DNA of 64,000 nt from Hyphomicrobiales bacterium. GTDB taxonomy: Bacteria > Pseudomonadota > Alphaproteobacteria > Rhizobiales > Rhizobiaceae. Under the pieces are notes generated by a model that had not been told where the DNA came from, did no database searches, and worked only from the letters and a program-made list of their open reading frames with translations. The translations under genes and the position numbers were made by a program. This document shows positions 8,825-18,361 of this stretch, one piece after another (positions within the stretch are counted from its first letter, which is position 1; every line of letters begins with the position of its first letter). Where the stretch lies: contig UBJR01000019.1 of the NCBI GenBank assembly GCA_900465675.1, positions 1 to 64,000 of the forward strand. Reading direction: 5' to 3'.

Positions 8825-9715
8825 ATGCTCGCATCCCGCCGCTTCCTGCCCTCGATATCGCTGCTCGCGGCCTTCGAGGCCACTGCCAGAACCGGCAGCG
8901 TCACTGCCGCCGCCCGCGAACTCGATCTGACGCAGAGCGCCGTCAGCCGGCAGATCAAGGCTCTGGAAGAGCAGCTGGGCGTCGAGCTCTTCCTGCGCGA
9001 ACGCCAGACCGTCCGGCTGACGCTGGCAGGCGACGGCTATGCGAGGGAGATACGCGAAGCGTTGCGCCGCATCTCGAGTGCCTCGCTGAACCTGCGCGCC
9101 AACCCCTATGGCGGAACGCTGAACCTCGCCATTCTACCGACCTTCGGTACCCGTTGGCTGGCGCCAAGGCTCGGCCGCTTTCTCAGCCAGAACCCCGGCG
9201 TCACCATCAATCTCGTTACCCGGCTCTCGCCCTTCGATTTCCGCCTCGATTCGATCGACGCCGCCATCCATTTCGGCCATCCCCATTGGCCCGGTGCCGA
9301 ACTGACGCTGCTGATGTCGGAGAAGACGGTTCCGGCCTGCAGTCCGCAATTTCTGAGGGATCACGGCATCGGCAAGGCCCATGATTTGCTGGACGTGCCG
9401 CTGCTGCATCTGACAACCCGGCCGGATGCCTGGGAGGCATGGTTTGCCGAAAACGGCGTTGCCTTCCAGAGCCTTCACGGCATGCTCTTCGACCAGTTCG
9501 CCACCGCGGCCCAGGCGGCCGTCGCCGGGCTTGGCGTTGCGCTGCTGCCGACCTTCCTCATCCAGGACGAGCTCAAGCGCGGCGATCTCGTCGCTGCCAT
9601 CGATGGAGAAATCGAAAGCCGCGAGCGCTACTATCTCGCCCACCCTTCCGAACGCGCCGATTATCCGCCGCTTGCGGCCTTTCGTTCATGGATCGAGACC
9701 GAAGCGAAGTCTTGA
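8825..9715 (+). CDS. LysR-family transcriptional regulator
   Basis: This 296-residue protein has an N-terminal winged helix-turn-helix ('GSVTAAARELDLTQSAVSRQ', about residues 20-45) and a LysR substrate-binding domain from about residue 95. It resembles the GcvA group, with 'AFEATARTGSVTAAA' near the start. Divergent placement next to amaA suggests it controls the lysine/pipecolate genes and senses an intermediate of that route. It is followed by a small Lrp-type ligand-binding gene on the same strand, 64 bases downstream. Confidence 0.85.
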   Translation: MLASRRFLPSISLLAAFEATARTGSVTAAARELDLTQSAVSRQIKALEEQLGVELFLRERQTVRLTLAGDGYAREIREALRRISSASLNLRANPYGGTLNLAILPTFGTRWLAPRLGRFLSQNPGVTINLVTRLSPFDFRLDSIDAAIHFGHPHWPGAELTLLMSEKTVPACSPQFLRDHGIGKAHDLLDVPLLHLTTRPDAWEAWFAENGVAFQSLHGMLFDQFATAAQAAVAGLGVALLPTFLIQDELKRGDLVAAIDGEIESRERYYLAHPSERADYPPLAAFRSWIETEAKS

Positions 9716-9779
9716 GCTTGCATCATGGGAGCGGTTTCGCGCATTATGTGCGCAAACATTCACTCCGCAGGAAATCCCC

Positions 9780-10016
9780 ATGAAGCCCATTTTCGTCCAG
9801 CTCCAATGCGCCCCCGGCAAGACCTACGAGGTTGCCGACGCCATCTACCAGACGGAACGTGTTTCTGAGCTCTATTCGACCAGCGGCGACTACGACCTGT
9901 TGATGAAGGTCTATATCGAAGAAGGCCAAGACATCGGCAAGTTCATCAACGACAACATCGCCAATATCCCAGGTATCGTCCGCTCTCTGACGACGCTGAC
10001 CTTCAAGGCATTCTGA
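9780..10016 (+). CDS. Stand-alone Lrp/AsnC ligand-binding (RAM) domain protein
   Basis: This 78-residue protein consists only of the C-terminal ligand-binding fold of Lrp/AsnC regulators, without a helix-turn-helix. Typical features are 'YSTSGDYDLLMKVY' in the middle and 'IPGIVRSLTTLTFKAF' at the end. Such RAM proteins form ring-shaped oligomers that bind amino acids and may modulate full-length regulators. The start at ATG 9780 follows a GCAGGAAA ribosome site; the frame is open upstream but that part overlaps the LysR gene. Its position suggests sensing of lysine or a related amino acid. Confidence 0.82.
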   Translation: MKPIFVQLQCAPGKTYEVADAIYQTERVSELYSTSGDYDLLMKVYIEEGQDIGKFINDNIANIPGIVRSLTTLTFKAF

Positions 10017-10137
10017 CCTCCAGGATTAACTCTCTTCCGGAAGATTTCCCGCTGCCGGGCGCTCCGTAAACCGGGCCTTAAGGCGATCCGGTATCTCGTC
10101 CGGCACTATGGCACGGCTCGTTCCGGGATCAGGGAGC

Positions 10138-11307
10138 ATGATATTGGACGCAACGGCAAAGCAGGCAGATTCAGCACCGCTGATCGTCCATGTCGTGCGC
10201 CAGTTTCTGCCGAACCGCGGCGGGCTCGAAGATGTCGTTGCTAACCTGGCCCGCGAGACCGTCAAGCGGGGCTACCGCGTCCGGGTCGTGACGCTCGACA
10301 CGCTGTTCACGGCGCGCGACCGCAAGCTTCCCCCGCATGAGATCATCGACGGTATCCACGTCGTGCGTATTCCCTGGTCCGGCAGCACCCGCTATCCGAT
10401 CGCACCGCAGGTCTTGCGCCATCTCGCCGACGCCGATCTCGTCCATGTCCACGCGATCGATTTCTTTTTCGACGCGCTGGCACTCAGCCGCGTCCTGCAC
10501 CGGAAGCCGATGATCGCGACGACGCATGGCGGCTTCTTTCACACGCAGAAGCATGCGGCCCTCAAGAAGATATGGTTCCAGACGCTGACACGGTTTTCGG
10601 CGATGAACTACAAGCGTGTCATCGGCTGCAGCGCCTCCGATATCGCTCAGTTCTCGCAGATCGCCGGCAATACCGTGCTGATTGAGAACGGCGTCGATAT
10701 CGGCAAGTTCGCAGACAGCGCATCACGCCAGCCGCACCGCCGGATCGTCACCATCGGCCGCTTCTCGGTCAACAAGCGGCTCGACCATCTTCTCGATGTC
10801 ATGCAGGTTCTGGCCGCCCGTGATCCGGAATGGCATCTGGATATCGTCGGCTCGGAATCGGATCTGAAAGGCGCCGATCTCACGCGCGAGATCGCGGCCC
10901 GCGGCCTCGATCGTGCGGTCGGCCTTCATGTCGGCATCGCCAATCCGGAGATACGGTCTCTGATCTCGGCGGCATCGCTCTTCGCCTCAGCATCCGAATA
11001 CGAAGGCTTCGGCCTCGTTGCGCTGGAAGCGATGAGTGCCGGCCTCTATCCGGTTCTGAACCGCAATGCTGCCTATGTGGCACTAGCCGAACGCAAGATG
11101 CCGCTGTCGATTGCCGACTTCAGCGATCCGGAAAATGCAGCGGCCGCAATCGAACAGGCCTTCGCGACGATTGCAGCCGAACCGGCGGCAATGCGCGATG
11201 CGCTGATCGCTGCCGCCAGACCCTATTCATGGGATCACGTCGCCGGGCTCTATATCGATCTCTACAGATCGCTCGGTATCCCGGCTTTCCAGCGGATTGC
11301 CGCTTAA
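10138..11307 (+). CDS. GT4-family glycosyltransferase
   Basis: This roughly 390-residue cytoplasmic enzyme transfers a sugar from a nucleotide donor. The N-terminal GT-B half has 'VRQFLPNRGGLEDVVANLAR', typical of GT4 enzymes, and the C-terminal half has 'ASASEYEGFGLVALEAMSAG' with the donor-binding E-x7-E motif. The start is uncertain: in-frame ATGs lie at 10108 and 10138, and TTG at 10144 has the best-spaced AGGGAG. It is convergent with the flippase-hydrolase gene, and the two stop codons overlap within TTAA. By context it may glycosylate the product of the neighbouring carrier-protein cluster. Confidence 0.8.
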   Translation: MILDATAKQADSAPLIVHVVRQFLPNRGGLEDVVANLARETVKRGYRVRVVTLDTLFTARDRKLPPHEIIDGIHVVRIPWSGSTRYPIAPQVLRHLADADLVHVHAIDFFFDALALSRVLHRKPMIATTHGGFFHTQKHAALKKIWFQTLTRFSAMNYKRVIGCSASDIAQFSQIAGNTVLIENGVDIGKFADSASRQPHRRIVTIGRFSVNKRLDHLLDVMQVLAARDPEWHLDIVGSESDLKGADLTREIAARGLDRAVGLHVGIANPEIRSLISAASLFASASEYEGFGLVALEAMSAGLYPVLNRNAAYVALAERKMPLSIADFSDPENAAAAIEQAFATIAAEPAAMRDALIAAARPYSWDHVAGLYIDLYRSLGIPAFQRIAA

Positions 11308-14300
11308 GCTTTCGCCAGCTTGGCGATCTCATCCAGCACGATCCGGCGCGATTCCAGCGGCGTCAGATTGTGGTCGGCATCCTCAAGCATGACGAGACGC
11401 ACGTTCGGATAGCGCGACAGCTTGCGGCCGCCCGGACCGAAGTGGAAATACATGTGGTCGAGGCCGACATCCGCTTCGCTGTAGATCAGCGTCAGCGGCA
11501 CGTTACGCTTGCCGAACGATGCGAAGGCCTGTTTCACCTCGCGCGCCACATGCCCCTTGTGCGGCAGCAGCTCGATCAGCGGCGCGAAGCGATGCGAAAC
11601 CCGGCGACCGAGGGCGATGAAGATGTTCTGGAAGGCCGCCTTCACATCGACCTGACCACGGAAAAGCCGCTTCACGGTCTCGATGTTCATCAGCCGCTGG
11701 CTGTAATCGTCGACGCTGCGCGGCACCGAGACGACATGCTCCTTGGCGACCTGAACGGCGGGGTCCCAATAATAGACGAAAGGATTGATCGAGACGACCG
11801 CCTTCAGACGCTCATCGGCAATACCGGCACGGAAGGCCACATAGCCCCCGCTGCAGCGCCCGGCAACCATCACGGGGCCAGGAACATGGGTCTCCAGGAG
11901 ATCGAGCGCCGAGACAGCGTCGTCGATCTGCGTCTGCGAATAAAGAATCTGATCCGGTGCATCAGGACGCGGAACGCTGTCGCCAACATTTGCGGAATCG
12001 AAGCGCAGAGACGTCACGCCTTGGCGTGCAAGCTCGCGCGACATGTCGACAATCGCCCGGCCCCAGCCGGCGTGGCGGTCATAGGCAGTGGTGAGGAACA
12101 TCACCGAATTGCCCTTGGATGCCCCAACTGGCCGGCTGATGACGCCGACGAGATGGTGATGCGCACCGAAACGCACCGGCACTTCTTCAAAGCCATCGCC
12201 GTGCAGGATCTGGTTTTCGGCGGGAACCACCGAATTTGCCGCCGTGGCATCCGGCACCGTGTTCGTCTCGATCCAGCGCGTCAGTTCAGCAACGACACGC
12301 ATCGGCGTCTTCGCAAACAGCGGATTGGTCGCCAGCTCGTCATACCCCTCGAACACAGTCTCGTCGACGGTCGCGCCGAGTGATCTGAGGGCAGTGGCAA
12401 AGCTGGAATCGCCGACGCGCGACGGGTGCTCGAAGATCACATAATGCGATGCAGCCAGGCTCTCCGGCGCCGTCAGATTGAGCTTGCGGATTTCCGCGGC
12501 AATCGCTTCAGGCATGAACAGACCGGCGATCGTTACCTGATCGGCCGGAGCGTGTTCCTTGCTGAGGCCTAGATCGGCGTGAATAATTTTCGCCCACATG
12601 TTCAATTCGCGCAGATAGCCACGCCCGCTGAGAACCGGCGCCAGCATCGCGACGCCACTGACGCCTGGGATCGTCGCGCCGATACGCTGCACCAGCGCGG
12701 CGCCGATCCCCTGGGCGATCAGGATGATCTGGTCGCAACCGCTTAGCGATTTCAGCTCTTCAGCCGCAGCACGAACCGATGCTTCCCAGCTGGAGAGCGT
12801 TGCCGGCTGCTTGCCGAAATCAAGTGCGTCGCCGGTGCCCAGATAATCGAAGCGAAGGCTGGGAACGCCGATATCCGAAAAATGCTCGGCAGCGACGCGA
12901 TAGAACTTGCGGCTGCACATCTCCTCGAAGCCCCAGGGGCTGACGAAGAGGACGGCGGAGGACCGCTTGGTGACGGCAGGATTTTCCGGCATGAACAGCC
13001 CGATCGTGCCATCGAAGGCAACCGGGAAGGCGGCGCTGCGGCCGGCACCTTCAGCCGGCTCGTGAACGGCCTCGGTTGGCTTTTTCTGATCATTCTCCGA
13101 CTGCAGCGGCGCGATGAATTGCGCGGCCTTCAACGCCGGGCCGCGCAACGCAGACGGCACCTTGCTGAGGATCGAGCGAATGACAATTGCGTCTTGTCTC
13201 GGAATGACCTTGAGAAGTTTGAGTGCGAACAGATAGGCGACACCGCCTGCGATGATCGCCAGCACCAGGCCAACAGGATTGTGGACGAGCTCAAGGACCG
13301 CGAGAGCCGCCAATGCACAAAGCACGGCCGCCACCGTCACCTTCGCGAGGCTGACATAGAGGGTCGAAAGCTGACTTCCAAAGCCGGTCTGTTTGATCAT
13401 GATCACGCACATCACGACAAAAACAGCGATGCGAACGACCGCAGCGCCTTCCGCCGCAAAAGTAGGCACCAGGAGTAAACAACCGCCTACCATGACAAGG
13501 CCACCAATCACACTGGTCTTCAGGCGATCGCGCACCCGGTCCATGGACAGCAGGTAGAGGCTGAGGATCTGCATGAAGGTGTAGGCAGGGGCGGCCAACG
13601 CCAGAAGCATGACGACGGGACCGCTCGGGCGGAAGGCTTCGCCGAACACGCTGACAACGAGAACACCCGAGATCGCCGCCAGTCCAAAGCTCATCGGCAT
13701 GATGATATAGGCCATGCTGCGGGTGACCGCGGCGAAGACCTCGACGGGCAGCGTCGAATCCTTGCTGTTGTGCCGCTGCTCCGAATAATAGGGCAGCAGG
13801 CTGCCGGTCATCTGGATCGGCAGCTGCAGGGCGATATTGGCGACCGACAGACCGATCGCGTAGTAGCCGACCATCTCGACCGACCAGAATTGCTGCAGGA
13901 ACAGCAGTTCGAGGCGATTGATGAAGACGGAATCGATCAGGAACTGCGTCGATATGATCACCGACGACGAGGCGAGAACGCTAAGTGAAATATCGCATCT
14001 GTCCCGCTTAGTGAGCAGGATCGGCATGGTCGCGACGAAAAACACCAATTGGCCGAGCGCATAGCCGATCAGCACGCCCTCGACGCCGTAAAGCACCGCG
14101 CCGATCGCGACGCCACCGAGCTGAAGAATCGAAACGCCAACGGTCAGCTTGAAGAAATCGCCGAGGCGCTTTTCGCCGATCAGGTAGAATTTGACGAAAG
14201 AGCCGATCGCCTGAATGAAGAACAGCGCGCCTGTCACCATCGCCACCGACGGCGCCGTTTCGGCCCAATGCATCTCTTCCGACGACAGGAAGAAGATGCC

Positions 14301-14609
14301 GTAGAGCCCGAGCAGCACCACCGTCGAAAACAGCATGAAGGTGACGAGGATCGAGGCAAAGCCCATGCGGCGCTTGCTGTCGTAGCCTTGCACATTCAAT
14401 TGCGGCAGCGTCTTCAGAAGCGTTATGCTGGAGCCCAGTTCGGCAATTGACGCGCCGGTGACCACAAGCCAGAGCGAAAAGGCAACGATGCCGTTTGCCT
14501 CCGGGCCAAGCAGGCGGGCGGTGATGATCGACGATGCAAAACCGGTCGCCAGCAGCAGCATACCCGCAGCCGCGTTCATCACCGAATTCGCTATGATCCC
14601 GTTCGACAT
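11304..14609 (-). CDS. Oligosaccharide flippase fused to two alpha/beta-hydrolase domains
   Basis: This 1101-residue protein is a fusion. Residues 1 to about 470 are a multi-helix Wzx/MATE-like polysaccharide flippase. After a linker (about 480-545) come two alpha/beta-hydrolase domains. In the first (about 548-785) the nucleophile elbow reads AQGIG, with glycine 634 where serine is expected, and no clear catalytic His is seen, so it looks inactive. In the second (about 820-1101) the elbow is GRCSG with Cys919, and Asp1047 (SEAD) and His1080 (DADH) complete a plausible Cys-Asp-His triad, as in dienelactone hydrolases. It closes the minus-strand cluster begun by the carrier protein, 69 bases after a glycosyltransferase. 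It probably flips a lipid-linked glycan; the hydrolase may add or remove an acyl or aminoacyl group. Confidence 0.8.
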   Translation of the reverse strand: MSNGIIANSVMNAAAGMLLLATGFASSIITARLLGPEANGIVAFSLWLVVTGASIAELGSSITLLKTLPQLNVQGYDSKRRMGFASILVTFMLFSTVVLLGLYGIFFLSSEEMHWAETAPSVAMVTGALFFIQAIGSFVKFYLIGEKRLGDFFKLTVGVSILQLGGVAIGAVLYGVEGVLIGYALGQLVFFVATMPILLTKRDRCDISLSVLASSSVIISTQFLIDSVFINRLELLFLQQFWSVEMVGYYAIGLSVANIALQLPIQMTGSLLPYYSEQRHNSKDSTLPVEVFAAVTRSMAYIIMPMSFGLAAISGVLVVSVFGEAFRPSGPVVMLLALAAPAYTFMQILSLYLLSMDRVRDRLKTSVIGGLVMVGGCLLLVPTFAAEGAAVVRIAVFVVMCVIMIKQTGFGSQLSTLYVSLAKVTVAAVLCALAALAVLELVHNPVGLVLAIIAGGVAYLFALKLLKVIPRQDAIVIRSILSKVPSALRGPALKAAQFIAPLQSENDQKKPTEAVHEPAEGAGRSAAFPVAFDGTIGLFMPENPAVTKRSSAVLFVSPWGFEEMCSRKFYRVAAEHFSDIGVPSLRFDYLGTGDALDFGKQPATLSSWEASVRAAAEELKSLSGCDQIILIAQGIGAALVQRIGATIPGVSGVAMLAPVLSGRGYLRELNMWAKIIHADLGLSKEHAPADQVTIAGLFMPEAIAAEIRKLNLTAPESLAASHYVIFEHPSRVGDSSFATALRSLGATVDETVFEGYDELATNPLFAKTPMRVVAELTRWIETNTVPDATAANSVVPAENQILHGDGFEEVPVRFGAHHHLVGVISRPVGASKGNSVMFLTTAYDRHAGWGRAIVDMSRELARQGVTSLRFDSANVGDSVPRPDAPDQILYSQTQIDDAVSALDLLETHVPGPVMVAGRCSGGYVAFRAGIADERLKAVVSINPFVYYWDPAVQVAKEHVVSVPRSVDDYSQRLMNIETVKRLFRGQVDVKAAFQNIFIALGRRVSHRFAPLIELLPHKGHVAREVKQAFASFGKRNVPLTLIYSEADVGLDHMYFHFGPGGRKLSRYPNVRLVMLEDADHNLTPLESRRIVLDEIAKLAKA

Positions 14610-14678
14610 CCGTCTCTTTCCATTGGCTTCTCAGCCATGTCTAATGTGAAACCGTTAAATAAGGACCGAGGAGTTCGG

Positions 14679-15860
14679 TTAACGGCCCGCACCGGCAAGC
14701 GCCTGCAGCGCTTTCTCGTAGGTATTGGCCTCCAGATAGGCGACCAGGAAGCGTTTGGCGCGCCCGGCCTTTTCCTTCGCCGCCTCCGGGTCGGAATAAA
14801 TCTGATCGAGGTAGCCCGCCGCCACTTCAGGCGACGGATCGGCCCAGACTGCACCCTTCAGCGCCGCAAATTCCGGATGCGTATCGACAACTGGGATCAG
14901 CGATGGCGCGACGTTCCAGGTATTTTCCGGGTCGCAGAAATCGACGGTGCCGGACCATCCCGTGGTCACGACAGGGGTATTGTGAATGATCGCTTCGGCA
15001 ACGGTCAGGCCGAAACCCTCCGAACGGTGGAGCGAGATATAGGCATCGGAATCACGGATCAGCCCGTTGATCTCGCTGCTTGCCAGCTTGTCGGTGACGA
15101 TGCGAATCCGGCTATTGCCCTCGGCCGAACGGTAAAGGGCGGCAAGGCCGGGATCCTTCGCTGGATCACCGCTTCCCTTCATCAGCAGGAAAGCCTTGGG
15201 GCACCGCTGCTGAAGGATCTTGAAGGCGTCAATGACAGCCTGCGGATTTTTGCGGTTGATCGACGATCCGGCGCTAAAGATGAAACTGACGAGAAACGCA
15301 TCGTCCTCGACGCCGAACTTCGCCCTCATCCCGTCGGCAGCCGGCTTCTCCGTCACCGGATGCGGCACAACGACGACAGGCGCGCTGGTCAGCGGCGCAA
15401 TCGCCTTGCGGGTAAACTCAGAGGGGACAAAAACCGCGTTGACATAGCGCGCGCCGTTCCGCCACTCCGGCGGCACGGTCTCCAACTCCCAGGCCCAATA
15501 ACCGATGTTGTAGGCGCGGGCGAATTCCCGCAGTCCGGTGCTGAGCACCGCCCGCGGCAGCATTGGCGGATTGAGGTGCCAGATGCGCGTTCCCGGTTGA
15601 GCGGCATTGACTGCCGCAGCCTTCCATTCGACGGACGCGCCTTCATCGGCATGCGTGCTGACATCACGCAACGAAATCCGGCGGCCGCCCGCCGCCAGCG
15701 CGTCGGCGCAAAGCCGCGCGGACTCGCCTACACCGGCCATCATCGACAGATAGCCGGCAACTTCGATCGACCGTGCCGGATCGAAAGCCACCCGGGATTT
15801 CGGGATCAGCCGCTGCAGGACATGAGAGCGGAAGGCACGGTAGAGAGATCGGATAGGCAT
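14679..15860 (-). CDS. Group 1 (GT4) glycosyltransferase
   Basis: This 393-residue GT-B enzyme has 'EVAGYLSMMAGVGESARL' near the N-terminus, 'SFIFSAGSSINRKNPQAVID' at the domain linker and 'ISLHRSEGFGLTVAEAII' with the E-x7-E donor motif. The frame is open to 15950, but that part overlaps the GH2 gene; the ATG at 15860 is eight bases after that gene's stop and is the likely start. It lies between the GH2 glycosidase and the flippase fusion and probably builds the glycan handled by them. Donor and acceptor are unknown. Confidence 0.82.
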   Translation of the reverse strand: MPIRSLYRAFRSHVLQRLIPKSRVAFDPARSIEVAGYLSMMAGVGESARLCADALAAGGRRISLRDVSTHADEGASVEWKAAAVNAAQPGTRIWHLNPPMLPRAVLSTGLREFARAYNIGYWAWELETVPPEWRNGARYVNAVFVPSEFTRKAIAPLTSAPVVVVPHPVTEKPAADGMRAKFGVEDDAFLVSFIFSAGSSINRKNPQAVIDAFKILQQRCPKAFLLMKGSGDPAKDPGLAALYRSAEGNSRIRIVTDKLASSEINGLIRDSDAYISLHRSEGFGLTVAEAIIHNTPVVTTGWSGTVDFCDPENTWNVAPSLIPVVDTHPEFAALKGAVWADPSPEVAAGYLDQIYSDPEAAKEKAGRAKRFLVAYLEANTYEKALQALAGAGR

Positions 15861-15867
15861 CTGTTTT

Positions 15868-18345
15868 TCAACCACCCACGCCGAAAGCAAAGCGGCGCAT
15901 ACCGCCAACGCAGAGCACCTCGCCCTGAGGCTCTCCCGCTCCAGTGCCAACAGGCGTCAGCCGGATACGGCGCTGGATACCCGGCGCCAAATGAAACCAG
16001 TCGTCAGCTGGGCGGTACCCAGCAGCATCGATGTGAAGCGACTGGGCAAGGCAATTGGCGGAGACATCGAGTGCCCATGCGCCGCCGTCATCCACCAATG
16101 TCACGGCAATATCGGCATCGTGAAACGCCTTTGCCCGACCAAGCGGAAAGTGGAATGCCTCGGCCAGCAGGTCACCTTCCACCGAGCGCAGCCGCGCCAC
16201 CGTAACGTCATGCGACGGCGGGCCGAAACGGAAGGCGTAGGTGGTATCGAAGAAGGCCCCGAAAAGTTCGGTCGCCGCGATCTTCTGCTTGCTCCGCGCT
16301 GCGATCGACAGGCTCTGGCTGCCGCTCGCCGCCTGCTGCCTGCCGTTGCGGAAGCAGATAAGCTCGAGTTCCACGGCAAGGTCAGTAGATGTCTCGTTGA
16401 CCACATGCACATCGAGACCATTGGTCCCTTCGTCCGTTAGCACCACCTGCAACGGCCGGAAGGCCCGGCGCATTGCATGCCAGACGGGCTTGGGTTCGCC
16501 GGTGGAATCGATCACCCCCCAGCCCGGTCCGGGCAGCAGATCCTGCAGCGTCCAGACCAACGCGCCGTTGCAACGTGATCCGCTGCGGCGCCATTCGGCA
16601 AAGGTCTCGGTCAGCACTTCGCCCGTGACGGCACGGGAAAGATCGAGATAGCGTTCCGGATTTTCGCGGCGAAGCCTGGCCGGATCGATATCGTAGAGCA
16701 GCCCGAGATAGTGATCCCTGATATCCTCGAAATCCCAGGACGCGCCGCGGTCGCGCGGCACCCGGGCCTTCCAGAGAGGGCTGTGAACGGAGGGCACATC
16801 GAGATGCCGCTGCAACGTTCTCTGCTGCGGGACATGCGCGAAGGCAAGGCTTTCGGCGGCGAAACGCACATCGGCCCGGCGCGCATCGTCAAGCGGGCGC
16901 ATATAGGCGCCAACGCCGTAGTAGTGCGTGACCCCTGCATTCGGCGAAAACGGCATGGCCCCGCCATAGGGCGAATTCGGAACGTAGGGCACATCCGGCC
17001 GCAGCCGCGACGCGATCGCCGGGATTACTTCGTCGGTCACCGGACCGCCCCAGAACTCCCGCGGCAGCCCAAGCATTGCCGCCTGCTGATGAACCTCGCT
17101 GCCACCACAGAGCACCGCAAGCGAAGGCGCGGCCTGAACCCCATGCAGGAACCCTTCGACTTCGGCATGGACGTGGCCGATGAATGTCTTGTCGTTGCGC
17201 GGATAGTCGAAATTGGCGAACATGAAGTCCTGCCAGACGAGCAGGCCGAGTTCATCGCAGATCGCAAAGAAATCGGGCGTCTCATAAGCCATCGTGCCGC
17301 CGACGCGGATCATGTTCATGCCGGCTTCAGCAGCCAGCCGCAGGAACGGCTCGTAATCGGCCCGCGCGCCGGGAAGCCGCACGATATCGGCGGTGGTCCA
17401 GACAGCACCCCGGCAAAAGACGCGCTCGCCGTTGACGCAAAGCCCGAAGCCATCGCCATCGGCCCCGCGATCGAGGGTGATCGTGCGGAAACCGGTCTTG
17501 CCGAGCGGGTACTCGACATCGTCGGAAACCAGCGCCAGATCGTAGAGTTCAGGCGTTCCGTGCGTGTGCGGCCACCACGGCTTCACATCGGCGAGCTTGA
17601 GGATGGCCGAGTAGTGGTTCTCGCCGATCTTCTCAAAGGCCGTCTCTTCCCCGCCGCAGCGCAGCTGAAGGATCGGATCCTCCGCAGCGGAATAAAGCGA
17701 AACGCTGACCCGCCCGCTGCCATCGTCATCCAGAACGCTGCGGATCGAGACATTGTCGATCGAAACAGGGCCGCTGCGCACCAGCGATATCGCCCGCCAC
17801 GGTCCGATGGCATGGATCTCCGGGCACCAGCCCGGCATATGGCCGAGCACTGTGGTGCGGACATTCTTGAGGCCCGGCGGCGTGATCATCTGCGGGCGCC
17901 AGCGAGCGCGGGGCCCGGGCTCGGTAAGCTTCGGCGCAAGTGCCCGGAAACACAGCGCAAGCTCGTCGCCGCCGGCAAGCGTCACCGGAATTTCGTGAGC
18001 GGTGAACATGCTTTCCGAAAACAGCAGCTCTTGGCCGTTGACGAACACGTGGCAAAGCGTTGCCAGTCCCTCCAGCCGCAGAATCCAGTCTCCCGGTTCC
18101 GTGTCGAACAGGCGGCAGACATACCAGGCATCCCGGGTGTTCAGAGGCTCCGGATTTTCCCTGTCGAACAGGCCGGCTCTCTCGAGCGCTTCGGCAGCGG
18201 TGCCGGGCACCGGTGCGGCGATGAACTGCGACGTCGGCGGGATATCATGCGGCACGGCATAGGCATCGGGTTCCGTGAGAACGAGGTTCCAGCCTTCCGA
18301 AAGCAGGACCTCTTCTGCGCCGACGCTCGCCAACCTGCCCCGCAT
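15868..18345 (-). CDS. GH2 family glycosidase, beta-mannosidase-like
   Basis: This protein of about 825 residues has a GH2 sugar-binding domain (about residues 15-190), an immunoglobulin-like domain, a TIM barrel (about 280-620) and a C-terminal beta region. No signal peptide is seen, so it should act in the cytoplasm. The likely acid/base is Glu417 in CGGSE and the nucleophile Glu498 in FAAES, both in beta-mannosidase-like positions. The residue before the acid/base is serine, where the family usually has asparagine. The start at 18345 has GGAGG seven bases upstream. It follows the DUF1839 gene by 16 bases and precedes a glycosyltransferase by seven, so it belongs to the same operon. Confidence 0.78.
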   Translation of the reverse strand: MRGRLASVGAEEVLLSEGWNLVLTEPDAYAVPHDIPPTSQFIAAPVPGTAAEALERAGLFDRENPEPLNTRDAWYVCRLFDTEPGDWILRLEGLATLCHVFVNGQELLFSESMFTAHEIPVTLAGGDELALCFRALAPKLTEPGPRARWRPQMITPPGLKNVRTTVLGHMPGWCPEIHAIGPWRAISLVRSGPVSIDNVSIRSVLDDDGSGRVSVSLYSAAEDPILQLRCGGEETAFEKIGENHYSAILKLADVKPWWPHTHGTPELYDLALVSDDVEYPLGKTGFRTITLDRGADGDGFGLCVNGERVFCRGAVWTTADIVRLPGARADYEPFLRLAAEAGMNMIRVGGTMAYETPDFFAICDELGLLVWQDFMFANFDYPRNDKTFIGHVHAEVEGFLHGVQAAPSLAVLCGGSEVHQQAAMLGLPREFWGGPVTDEVIPAIASRLRPDVPYVPNSPYGGAMPFSPNAGVTHYYGVGAYMRPLDDARRADVRFAAESLAFAHVPQQRTLQRHLDVPSVHSPLWKARVPRDRGASWDFEDIRDHYLGLLYDIDPARLRRENPERYLDLSRAVTGEVLTETFAEWRRSGSRCNGALVWTLQDLLPGPGWGVIDSTGEPKPVWHAMRRAFRPLQVVLTDEGTNGLDVHVVNETSTDLAVELELICFRNGRQQAASGSQSLSIAARSKQKIAATELFGAFFDTTYAFRFGPPSHDVTVARLRSVEGDLLAEAFHFPLGRAKAFHDADIAVTLVDDGGAWALDVSANCLAQSLHIDAAGYRPADDWFHLAPGIQRRIRLTPVGTGAGEPQGEVLCVGGMRRFAFGVGG

Positions 18346-18361
18346 GATCAAGCCTCCGGTG

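Noticed and set aside
10830..12383. A 517-codon frame overlapping the GT4 and flippase genes
   Set aside because: It overlaps two supported genes and has low-complexity translated sequence without family features.
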